The translations under genes and the position numbers were made by a program. A DNA stretch of 17,416 nt, taken from contig JAQUEL010000041.1 of assembly GCA_028685295.1 (NCBI GenBank), positions 1 to 17,416 of the forward strand, in the 5' to 3' direction. The notes under the pieces are model-generated. The model was not told the origin of the DNA. It made no database searches and saw nothing but the letters and a program-made list of their open reading frames with translations. The stretch comes from a bacterium. GTDB taxonomy: Bacteria > UBP13 > UBA5359. Below, one piece after another: positions 1 through 7,245 of this stretch. Numbering within the stretch: position 1 is the first letter of the stretch; each line of letters opens with the position of its first letter.

Positions 1-26
1 AGAGCGCATTGATGGAGGAGTGACAA

Positions 27-632
27 TTGAAGCATTGTAATTTTTTCAATAATCTGGCTGAGAGATGGGATGCCATGGAGCGGGAAGATATAGGGCAGCG
101 TCTGGCCAGAGTAGTGGCGGAGGCAGTTGTTCATCCTGGACAGCATATTCTGGATGTAGGTACGGGAACGGGCGTTCTCATACCTTATTTGCTTGAAGCT
201 ATGCAGGAGAAGGGGCATATCCTGGCGATAGATATATCTTCAGGTATGCTGGAAGTGGCCGGCCGCAAAGCTTTTCCTGCTAATGTCGATTTCCTGCAAG
301 CGGATATAGCGGAGAGTGGATTGTCGGAAAACCGATATGACCGGATATTCTGCAACGCGGTTTTTCCGCACTTTACCGATAAACCGAAGGCTCTATCGGA
401 GATACGGCGTTTGCTGAAGCCCGGCGGAAGGCTGGTGATTTCACATCCCATCGGTCGGGAGGCGGTAAACAGCTTGCATCAGGGTGCCGGCGAGGTGGTA
501 GCGGAGGACAGGGTGCCGCCGGCGAAGGTGATGATCTCTTTGCTTGAAGCAGTGGGAATGCTTGATATACTGGTTGTCGATGAACCGAATTTTCATCTGG
601 TGCTTGCTGATAAACCGGCTGCCGGCAGTTAA
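27..632 (+). CDS. Class I SAM-dependent methyltransferase, substrate unknown
   Basis: This 201-residue protein has a class I (Rossmann-fold) methyltransferase layout. The glycine-rich SAM loop LDVGTGTG is at residues 42-49. An acidic strand end (AIDIS) is near 67-71, QADIAES is near 91-97, and the late motif LKPGGRLVISHP is near 130-141. The start is a TTG preceded by GGAGGAG (14-20), about 6 nt away. The SD overlaps a TGA at 21-23 that may end an upstream gene, but too little of that gene is visible to call it. The protein has no signal peptide or membrane segment, so it is probably cytosolic. Nothing identifies the methyl acceptor. It is 149 bp ahead of the hyf-like operon, with a candidate promoter between, so a functional link to that operon is only suggested by proximity. 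The family assignment is firm; the role is unknown. Confidence 0.88.
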   Translation: MKHCNFFNNLAERWDAMEREDIGQRLARVVAEAVVHPGQHILDVGTGTGVLIPYLLEAMQEKGHILAIDISSGMLEVAGRKAFPANVDFLQADIAESGLSENRYDRIFCNAVFPHFTDKPKALSEIRRLLKPGGRLVISHPIGREAVNSLHQGAGEVVAEDRVPPAKVMISLLEAVGMLDILVVDEPNFHLVLADKPAAGS

Positions 633-638
633 CGTCGT

Positions 639-667
639 TTGCTCCTTACACCTATTTACGCTATAAT
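639..667 (+). promoter_or_regulatory. Candidate sigma70-type promoter for the hyf-like operon
   Basis: A perfect -10 hexamer TATAAT lies at 662-667. A weak -35 (TTGCTC, 639-644) lies 17 bp upstream. The site falls just after the methyltransferase stop and about 115 bp before the hyfB start, which is where an operon promoter is expected. The -35 matches only 3 of 6 bases, so the call rests mainly on the -10 and its position. Confidence 0.4.
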
Positions 668-672
668 AAGCG

Positions 673-711
673 CTGTTCGAGTGTACAAACTTAAAACACT
701 CTAAACGACAG
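673..711 (+). other. Imperfect inverted repeat in the hyf operon leader
   Basis: GAGTGT (679-684) pairs perfectly with ACACTC (696-701) across an 11-nt loop. Outside this, CTGT (673-676) pairs with ACAG (708-711). The structure starts a few bases downstream of the candidate -10 box. It could be an mRNA leader hairpin or an operator. No T-run follows, so it does not look like a terminator. Confidence 0.3.
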
Positions 712-781
712 AACGTGCAAGTAGTTGCCTATCCATTGTGCGGAGCGGGTCATCGCTTGTATGTTAGGATAGGTTTCAAGA

Positions 782-2581
782 ATGTCTCTCTTCCCATGGT
801 TCCTCGGCGATGCAGGGTTTACCTTTGCAGTAGATCCTTTAAGCTGCTGGTTTCTGGCTATTATAGGTGTGGCCGGTCTTCCGGCCTTAATATTTGCTCC
901 CGGCTATCTGCAACATCTGCGCCATCGTGTTTCACTCAGCCTGGTATGGGTTGCTTTGATTCTATTGATGATCAGCATGGCGGGGGTGGTAATGGCGGCC
1001 AATGCCATACTCTTTCTGGTAGCCTGGGAAGTTATGGCTCTCTCTTCCTTTGCTTTGGTTACCGCTGACCATGAACGACGTGACAGCCGCCGTGCCGCAA
1101 TTATTTATCTGGGCGCAACACGGGCAGGCACGGCCTTCCTGATGATTGGGTTTCTCTGGGCGCATCATCTCACCGGCAGCTGGGTTTTCTCCGAATGGGG
1201 TATTTCCGGAACGGGGGCCCTGGCTCCCGCTTTGCTGATTTTTGCCGGACTGGCGACCAAGGCTGGATGCTGGCCTTTTCATCTGTGGTTGCCCATAGCT
1301 CATCCGGCTGCACCGGCGCCGGTATCTGCACTTATGAGCGGCGTTATGATAAAGACGGCTATTTATGTCATGATACGGCTTTTTGTCCTGGATAACCACT
1401 TTGTTGTTCCTCTTCTTGGGCCTATCCTGTTGGTTTTGGGTGCGATATCTGCCTTTTGGGGGGTTCTCTTTGCTTTGCTGCAGCACGACCTTAAACGTTT
1501 GCTGGCTTATCATAGCGTGGAGAATATCGGCATCATTCTCATGGGGCTGGGTGTGTCGCTTCTTGGGCGGCAGCATCATCTCCCTTTGCTGGAGCAGCTT
1601 GGCCTGGCGGCGGCATTGTTTCACACGCTCAACCACGCCATTTTCAAGAGCCTACTCTTTCTGGGGGCGGGTGCAGTGGATGCCTGCACGCATTTACGAG
1701 ATATCGAAAAACTTGGTGGTCTGGTTCATCGCATGCCGTGGACTACGGGGGCCTTTGTAACGGGTAGCGCCGCCATTTGCGCTCTGCCGCCGCTTAACGG
1801 CTTTGCCAGCGAATGGCTGCTTTATCAGGGATTCTTCAAGCTGGCCATGGATGGACCGTCTGTTGGATTACGGTTTGGGGCTCTGCTGCTGATGGGATGG
1901 CTGGCACTCATCGGCGCTTTGGCTATCGCCTGCTTTGTCAAGGCTGTGGGCGTGGTCTTCCTGGGCAACCCGCGCAGCCGGCGGGCGGAGCGTGCTACTG
2001 AGGCCGGCAGAGGAATGGTTGTTGCTCAGGTATTGCCGGCAGTGATGTGTATCGCTCTTGGGGTGGCTGCTCCCGCTGTCCTGGGTCAGTTGGGCAGGAT
2101 AACATCTCGGCTTGGTGATCCATCGCTGCTTTATCATGCCTGGACGATTCCACTTACACTTATTGCTCTTCTGTTAGCCTGTACTGTAGGAGGCTTAGCC
2201 ATGTGGGTGGCGGCTTTATCCCGTTCACTTCCGGCCAGACGATTTATAACCTGGGAATGTGGCTTTGGTGATCTGGGGCCAAGAACACAGTATACGGCAA
2301 CCGGTTTTGCTCAGCCGATCTCGCGTATCTTCGGAGCGGTTTACAGCTACACGGTGGATATCAATGTCAAGGGACGGAATCGCCGTTATTTTCCTGATAA
2401 AGTTACGGCTGAAACCGCGCATGAAGCATATCTGGAAACAAAGGTGTATACGCCGTTGCTGCAGAGCATCAAGCGGATGGCAGGTATCTTTCTTATGCGT
2501 TTGCAAGCAGGTAGTATACACCAATATCTTATATATATGGCCCTGATGCTGGGATTATTGTTTTGGGTGGGGGTGAGCTGA
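782..2581 (+). CDS. hyfB: HyfB-like antiporter subunit of a group 4 hydrogenase-type complex (short N-terminus)
   Basis: This is an inner-membrane proton-channel subunit of the Mrp / NuoL / HyfB family. The antiporter motifs are intact: WEVMALSSF with Glu83, the broken-helix motif FAGLATKAG with Lys160, PxAHPAAPAPVSALMSG followed by Lys191, LKRLLAYHSVENIG, the NHAIFKSLLFL histidine segment, and LNGFASEWL. The C-terminal WECGFG...QYTATGFAQPI block (about 489-511) is the HyfB/HycC signature and separates it from NuoL. The ATG follows TAGGATAGG (765-773), and an in-frame TAG at 770-772 rules out a longer start. At 599 residues it is shorter than E. coli HyfB (about 670). It begins at the VDPLSxWFL helix, so the usual first two transmembrane helices are missing. 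It heads the operon, and its TGA overlaps the next ATG. Confidence 0.93.
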   Translation: MSLFPWFLGDAGFTFAVDPLSCWFLAIIGVAGLPALIFAPGYLQHLRHRVSLSLVWVALILLMISMAGVVMAANAILFLVAWEVMALSSFALVTADHERRDSRRAAIIYLGATRAGTAFLMIGFLWAHHLTGSWVFSEWGISGTGALAPALLIFAGLATKAGCWPFHLWLPIAHPAAPAPVSALMSGVMIKTAIYVMIRLFVLDNHFVVPLLGPILLVLGAISAFWGVLFALLQHDLKRLLAYHSVENIGIILMGLGVSLLGRQHHLPLLEQLGLAAALFHTLNHAIFKSLLFLGAGAVDACTHLRDIEKLGGLVHRMPWTTGAFVTGSAAICALPPLNGFASEWLLYQGFFKLAMDGPSVGLRFGALLLMGWLALIGALAIACFVKAVGVVFLGNPRSRRAERATEAGRGMVVAQVLPAVMCIALGVAAPAVLGQLGRITSRLGDPSLLYHAWTIPLTLIALLLACTVGGLAMWVAALSRSLPARRFITWECGFGDLGPRTQYTATGFAQPISRIFGAVYSYTVDINVKGRNRRYFPDKVTAETAHEAYLETKVYTPLLQSIKRMAGIFLMRLQAGSIHQYLIYMALMLGLLFWVGVS

Positions 2582-3504
2582 TGAATTCGCTGTTTTTATC
2601 TGTATTGCATCTCATAAATCTCCTCCTCCTGCCGCTGTTGCTGATGGGGATAATTCGTAAAGCCAAGGCGGTTATGCAGAACCGTATCGGTGCGCCGTTA
2701 CTGCAGCCCTTCTATGATATGGCAAAATTCCTTCATAAGACGGAAACTATCAGCGAGAACGCCGGTTGGATATTTATCTGGACCCCGCGTGTGGGATTGG
2801 CGGTAGCGGTTATAGCGGCAATCCTGGTGCCCTGGACCGGCGTGCTGCTGCCGCCCGGCTGGGCGCCCGCAACCAATTTCCTGCTGATGCTTTATTTACT
2901 GACTTTAGGTAAATTTTTCACTATGCTGGCAGCGCTTGATACGGGCTCGGCTTTTGGCGGATTGGGAGCCAGCCGGGAAGCCACTATTTCCATGTTAGCG
3001 GAGCCCGCTCTTATCATTGCTCTGGGTGCACTTGCGCTGGGAGCAGGAAGCACTGATTTGATGGCTATCTACTCTTCTCCGGCCAGTCCTTTTATTGCTC
3101 TTCTGGCGGGAGCAGGCATGGTAATAACGGCGTTGGCAGAGCTTTCGCGGATGCCGGTGGATGACCCTACCACTCACCTGGAACTGACCATGGTACATGA
3201 AGCGATGATTCTGGAATACAGCGGGCGCAGTTTGGCGATGATAGAATATGCAACGGCATTGCGTACATGCATATTCTTCGGCCTGGCTGTACAGACACTT
3301 CTACAGGCATGGCCGGTTTTTCATGCTTTGCCTTTGCTCTTGCATTATGCTGCGAGCCTGTTAGGGCTGGTGGTGCTGGGTATATCGGTTGCCGTGGCGG
3401 AAGGCATACTGGTAAAGCTAAAGTGGCGAAGCGTGCCTAATTTTTTAACCTTTGCCGTAGTGTTAAGTCTATTGGCCGCTGTGATTGCGGCTGTTCAATC
3501 TTAG
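2581..3504 (+). CDS. hyfC: HyfC-like (NuoH family) membrane subunit
   Basis: This 307-residue integral membrane protein anchors the peripheral catalytic module to the membrane arm, as NuoH does in complex I. Family blocks in order are QNRIGAPLLQPFYDMAKFL (33-51), ALDTGSAFGGLGASRE (118-133), AELSRMPVDDPTTHLEL (186-202) and MVHEAMILEYSG (204-215). These carry the acidic and charged residues of the quinone-site / coupling region in this family. Length is close to E. coli HyfC (315). The ATG at 2581 overlaps the hyfB stop in a TGATG junction and has GGGGGTGAG just upstream. A reading from an in-frame TTG at 2563 would add six residues and bury the SD, so it is not preferred. All the conserved blocks are intact, unlike the downstream catalytic subunits. 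Confidence 0.93.
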   Translation: MNSLFLSVLHLINLLLLPLLLMGIIRKAKAVMQNRIGAPLLQPFYDMAKFLHKTETISENAGWIFIWTPRVGLAVAVIAAILVPWTGVLLPPGWAPATNFLLMLYLLTLGKFFTMLAALDTGSAFGGLGASREATISMLAEPALIIALGALALGAGSTDLMAIYSSPASPFIALLAGAGMVITALAELSRMPVDDPTTHLELTMVHEAMILEYSGRSLAMIEYATALRTCIFFGLAVQTLLQAWPVFHALPLLLHYAASLLGLVVLGISVAVAEGILVKLKWRSVPNFLTFAVVLSLLAAVIAAVQS

Positions 3505-3546
3505 CATAGCTGCTTCAGCCTGAAGAATAACAGAGGAGAAAACCGA

Positions 3547-4191
3547 ATGAACCTTTCACAGATAGATATATTGGCGGCAGGTGTTGCTGTGTTGGCTGTC
3601 TGGATGTGCGGAGTAACATGCCTGAAGATGCAGGTATGGGGCTTGAGCGGCCAGACGGTGCTGTTGTCCGGTATTTGCGTGCTGTTGGGGCGGGAAGAGG
3701 CTGCGACGGGGATGTTTATCCTGGCGCTGGTGGTATTCTCCATCAAAGCGGTCGGCATCCCGGTCTTTCTCAGTAAAGCGGCTGAACGCATGGATATCAC
3801 ACGGGACAGGGGTATTTATAATAACTCTACGCAAGCTCTGCTGATGGGATGTGGGTTGTTGATCCTGGGGTATTTCATGACGCCTAAAGTTGCTGTTCCA
3901 ACGATGATGAACCAAGGGACGGCCGGTATGGCTCTGGCACTGATCTTTATAGGTATGCTGCTGATGGTTACACGGCGATTGGCACTCAGTCAGATTGTTG
4001 GATTTCTTACTATGGAGAATGGTATCTTTCTCTACGGTCTTACCCAGACAAGCGGTATGCCGTTATTGATGGAAATGGGGATTCTCTTTGAGGCGCTTGT
4101 CGGGGTGCTGATAGCCGGTTTGGTCATGTTCAGAATCAACCGCAGCTTTGAGCACATCGATGTTACCGATATGAGGGGGTTACGCCATTGA
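3547..4191 (+). CDS. hyfE: HyfE-like (NuoK-related) membrane subunit
   Basis: This 214-residue protein is almost entirely hydrophobic, with about six to seven predicted membrane segments. That matches E. coli HyfE (216). Recognisable features are the KAVGIPVFLSKAAERM stretch (about 60-75) and the NuoK-like LSQIVGFLTMENGIFL block (about 143-158), whose Glu lies in a membrane helix. It is placed between the NuoH-like and NuoN/M-like subunits, as in hyf operons. It should form part of the proton path joining the coupling subunit to the antiporters. The ATG follows AGAGGAGAAA (3531-3540). A 42-bp gap separates it from hyfC. No hyfD gene lies between C and E, so the complex has two antiporter subunits rather than the three of E. 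coli hydrogenase 4. Confidence 0.88.
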   Translation: MNLSQIDILAAGVAVLAVWMCGVTCLKMQVWGLSGQTVLLSGICVLLGREEAATGMFILALVVFSIKAVGIPVFLSKAAERMDITRDRGIYNNSTQALLMGCGLLILGYFMTPKVAVPTMMNQGTAGMALALIFIGMLLMVTRRLALSQIVGFLTMENGIFLYGLTQTSGMPLLMEMGILFEALVGVLIAGLVMFRINRSFEHIDVTDMRGLRH

Positions 4192-5636
4192 ATCCATTTT
4201 TGCTGATAAGCGTACTGCCGTTGTCAATGGCATGTCTGGGCCTTTTCCCTTATACGGCACGTTGGCTGCCGCGGGCGGGCGCTATCATTTTTCTGCTTCA
4301 GCTCCCGGTGGTGGGTTGGGTATGCCTGCCTGCCTTCTCCGGCGCTAGCATTGCCTGTGGCGGTTTTCTTATGGATGGTATGGGAGCTGCCTTTACGATT
4401 ATTACCACTCTGGTGGCGGCTGCCGCTCTTGTTCAGTCGGCCTTACTATTGCCCGCCGCGCGGCTTGAAGATAGTAAAATGACGGATAGACGATTCTGCC
4501 TGTTTTATACGCTGTCAGGCATATTCATTCTGGCAATGTATGCCGTGCCTCTCGTCCAGCATCTCGGCTATCTCTGGATCGCGATTGAAGCCGCCACACT
4601 GATGTCGGCACCGCTTATTAATTATCATCGTAGCCGTAATTCTCTGGAAGCTACCTGGAAATACCTGTTATTATGCAGCGTCGGTATAGCTTTCGCACTC
4701 TTCGGCACGGTGATTATTTTTGCGGCTCAATATGCTTTTACAGGCGGCGGGACCATGATGGTAAGCGAATTAGTTGCGCATGCCGCTAACCTCGATCCAC
4801 GGTTGTTACGTCTGGGATTTGTCTTCTGCCTGCTGGGTTACGGAACCAAGGCAGGCATCTTTCCGCTACATAACTGGTTGCCTGATGCTTATAGCGAGGC
4901 ACCATCCGTTGTATCAGCTATGCTTTCCGGCGCCTTGCTCAACTCTGCTCTGGTGGCTATTTGGAGATTATCTCAGATAATGGTCGCTGCCGGCCAAATC
5001 GGATTATTGCGCCAACTGCTTGTTCCGGCCGGGGCAATAACTGTAATTGCCGCCAGTATCATGCTGGTGCGTCAGCATGATCTGAAGCGCATGCTGGCTT
5101 ATTCCAGTGTTGAGCACGCAGGGCTGTTGACATTGGCTATCGGTATTGGATCCGGAAAGATCTTTATTTTGCATGCGTTTAACCACAGCCTGGTAAAGGT
5201 GGCCCTCTTTCTTTTAGCCGGAGGCGTGGTGCATGCTTATGGGACCAAGGCATTATCCAGATTGGGGGGAATTCTAAAGAGAACGCCTGCCTGGGGAATA
5301 GCGTTGATGGCAGGCGGCTTTGCTATTGCCGGCAGCCCGCCTTTCGGCACGTTTATCAGCGAATGGCTTCTGCTCCGCGATGCATTTGCGGCAGGAGAGG
5401 TGGTTGCGGTTGCAGCCGTGGTGATAGGATTGACTATTACTCTTATTGCGATTACAACTCATATGGGGCGGGCGGTATTCGGCAATGGGCATGCTCCGGC
5501 AAGAAATGTGGCTGTGCGGACCTGGACGCTGACGCCGGCTGTATTGTTGGTTCTCTCTCTGCTTGCAGGAGTGGCTATATCCCCGCCGGTGATGCAGGTG
5601 CTCTCTATGCTGGCAGGACAGGGGGGAGGGTCGTGA
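4188..5636 (+). CDS. hyfF: HyfF-like antiporter subunit
   Basis: This is the second proton-channel subunit (482 residues; E. coli HyfF is 526). It has two N-terminal helices before the antiporter core, and then WIAIEAATL with Glu134, EATWKYLLL with Lys158, GYGTKAGIFPLHNWLPDAY with Lys221, SEAPSVVSAMLSGALLN, DLKRMLAYSSVEHAG, NHSLVKVALFLLAGG and SPPFGTFISEWL. The channel residues therefore look functional. The start is a TTG whose last two bases overlap the hyfE TGA. GAGGGGG (about 4173-4179) is the SD and gives the expected N-terminus MNPFLL. The downstream GTG of hyfG overlaps this gene's TGA. Such overlaps indicate translational coupling within one mRNA. Confidence 0.92.
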   Translation: MNPFLLISVLPLSMACLGLFPYTARWLPRAGAIIFLLQLPVVGWVCLPAFSGASIACGGFLMDGMGAAFTIITTLVAAAALVQSALLLPAARLEDSKMTDRRFCLFYTLSGIFILAMYAVPLVQHLGYLWIAIEAATLMSAPLINYHRSRNSLEATWKYLLLCSVGIAFALFGTVIIFAAQYAFTGGGTMMVSELVAHAANLDPRLLRLGFVFCLLGYGTKAGIFPLHNWLPDAYSEAPSVVSAMLSGALLNSALVAIWRLSQIMVAAGQIGLLRQLLVPAGAITVIAASIMLVRQHDLKRMLAYSSVEHAGLLTLAIGIGSGKIFILHAFNHSLVKVALFLLAGGVVHAYGTKALSRLGGILKRTPAWGIALMAGGFAIAGSPPFGTFISEWLLLRDAFAAGEVVAVAAVVIGLTITLIAITTHMGRAVFGNGHAPARNVAVRTWTLTPAVLLVLSLLAGVAISPPVMQVLSMLAGQGGGS

Positions 5637-7141
5637 AACCGGCAAGTGATAAATTTGAAGTAATTGCCGAAACGCCGGCTATGCTGGCGATCACTGCCCG
5701 GCATTGGCTGGATCAGCCCGGTAGGCGTTTTGGACATTTTACAGCCAGGGTTTGTACCGAAAAGAGCCTGGTTATCGAGGCCTTGCTGCTCGATACGCAA
5801 ACCGGTGGAGGCATCATTCTATCAGCCCCGTTGCCTGAGGGAGAATCTGAATATCCAGCGCTCTCTTCAGAGATACCGGCTGCTCACTGGGCCGAGCGCG
5901 CTGTCGGGGATTCCTTCGGTTTACGGGCCTGCGGCCATTTGCGCTGGAAGAGCTTGATACTGCATCATGATGTGTGGCCTGATGATTTCGCTCCTCTGGC
6001 ACCGCAGAGTATGGCACATCGAGAGCCCTATGCCTTTCTTAAGGTATCTGGAGAGGGCATTCATGAGATTCCGGTAGGGCCGATACATGCCGGGATTATC
6101 GAGCCGGGTCATTTCCGATTCAGTTGTGTGGGTGAAATCATTGCCAATCTCGACATTCGTCTCGGTTACCAGCATCGCGGGATAGAAAAAGGGTTAACGG
6201 AGATTCCCTGGCAACAGGCCTCATATTTGGCTGAAGCAGTCAGCAGCGATACAGCGGCCGGTAATGCGCTTGCTCACGCTGTAGCGATGGAGCAATTGAT
6301 GGATATATCACCATCACCACGAGCGCAGGCACTGCGGACGATCGCTCTGGAGATAGAACGCCTGGCCAATCATGTGGGCGATATCGGAGCACTGTGCGGC
6401 GATATCGGATACAGTGCGGGCGCGGCGCTCTTTCCACCTGTGCGGGGGGCGGCCCTGGCCCTAGGACAGCTGCTTACCGGCAATCGCCGCCAGCGGTATT
6501 ACATCAAGCCCGGCGGTGTAGCCCGCGATCTGAACGATGACCGGCGCAGTGCCATGCTGCAGGGGGTTGCGGAGATGAAGCTTCGTTTGCAGGAAATCCT
6601 GCCGCTGGTTTTTACCAATCCTGCCGTTATCGAGCGTATGGAGGGTACGGGACGCCTTGCGCCCGGACTAGCCCGTGATTTCGGCCTGGTGGGGCCGGCG
6701 GGCCGTGCTTCGAATGTTGAATATGATGTTCGGAGCAGCTATGCGCATGGTCTGTATCCTGAATTTGCTCCCGTGCCTGCCGGCCGTGAAGCAGGCGATG
6801 CTTTGGCGCGGGCACAAATACGTGCCGATGAAATCCAGAGTAGTTTATCATTACTCTCCAACATGTTGGAAAGCATTCCCGGCGGCTCTGTTACGGTTAA
6901 TTGCCATGATAGGGCTTTGAAGCCGAACAGGGTGGGCGTCGGCATTGTGGAAGCCTGGCGTGGTGAACTTATACACTGGATCACTACCGACGGTACCGGT
7001 GCCATATCACGTTATGCTGTTAAAGATCCCAGTTTCAATAATTGGACCGGCTTGGCGATTGCAGTGCGTGGGAATCTGGTGGCTGATTTTCCGCTGTGCA
7101 ACAAGAGCTTCAACCTGTCGTACAGCGGCAATGATTTATAG
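5633..7141 (+). CDS. hyfG: HyfG/NuoCD-like large subunit lacking all Ni-Fe cysteine ligands (Ehr type)
   Basis: This is a fusion of a NuoC-like 30-kDa domain (about 1-125, with the AERAVGDSFGL motif) and a NuoD / hydrogenase large-subunit domain. The second domain starts near HEIPVGPIHAGIIEPGHFRF and includes LGYQHRGIEKGL. In catalytic [NiFe] enzymes the next motif is RxCGxC. Here it is EAVSSDTAAG, with Ser204 and Thr207 at the two cysteine positions. The C-terminal DPCxxC motif reads DPSFNNW, with Ser467 and Asn470. No Ni-Fe site can be formed. The protein continues 32 residues beyond and ends in KSFNLSYSGNDL, so it shows no sign of maturation-protease cleavage. Length is 502 residues from the GTG at 5633, which has GGGGGGAGGG upstream; an upstream in-frame reading would overlap hyfF by 270 bp. 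The best family match is the energy-converting hydrogenase-related (Ehr) large subunits. The electron acceptor or substrate is unknown. Confidence 0.9.
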   Translation: MKPASDKFEVIAETPAMLAITARHWLDQPGRRFGHFTARVCTEKSLVIEALLLDTQTGGGIILSAPLPEGESEYPALSSEIPAAHWAERAVGDSFGLRACGHLRWKSLILHHDVWPDDFAPLAPQSMAHREPYAFLKVSGEGIHEIPVGPIHAGIIEPGHFRFSCVGEIIANLDIRLGYQHRGIEKGLTEIPWQQASYLAEAVSSDTAAGNALAHAVAMEQLMDISPSPRAQALRTIALEIERLANHVGDIGALCGDIGYSAGAALFPPVRGAALALGQLLTGNRRQRYYIKPGGVARDLNDDRRSAMLQGVAEMKLRLQEILPLVFTNPAVIERMEGTGRLAPGLARDFGLVGPAGRASNVEYDVRSSYAHGLYPEFAPVPAGREAGDALARAQIRADEIQSSLSLLSNMLESIPGGSVTVNCHDRALKPNRVGVGIVEAWRGELIHWITTDGTGAISRYAVKDPSFNNWTGLAIAVRGNLVADFPLCNKSFNLSYSGNDL

Positions 7142-7142
7142 C

Positions 7143-7166
7143 CCTGCCATAATCGCCTATGGCAGG
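7143..7166 (+). repeat. Perfect 8-bp hairpin between hyfG and hyfI
   Basis: CCTGCCAT (7143-7150) and ATGGCAGG (7159-7166) form a perfect 8-bp stem with an 8-nt loop. It begins two bases after the hyfG stop. No T-run follows, so it is not a standard intrinsic terminator. It could stabilise the upstream mRNA end or tune expression of the downstream gene in an otherwise tightly overlapped operon. Confidence 0.55.
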
Positions 7167-7192
7167 AAGCCTGAAGTTTAAAGCCTGAAGTT
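7167..7192 (+). repeat. Tandem 12-bp direct repeat after the hairpin
   Basis: AAGCCTGAAGTT occurs at 7167-7178 and again at 7181-7192, a 14-bp period. It directly follows the hairpin in the hyfG-hyfI gap. The cause may be replication slippage or a small regulatory site; nothing else identifies it. Confidence 0.5.
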
Positions 7193-7245
7193 GTGATCTG
7201 GCTGTTGAGCCTTTGGGCATATTTACATCTTTTGGAGGCTGAATC

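Noticed and set aside
3-23. Possible C-terminus (SALMEE then stop) of an upstream gene
   Set aside because: Only six codons are visible and another frame is also open, so it cannot be supported.
962-1636. Minus-strand ORF of 224 codons opposite hyfB
   Set aside because: The plus strand carries conserved antiporter motifs throughout; the antisense product is low in structure signals.
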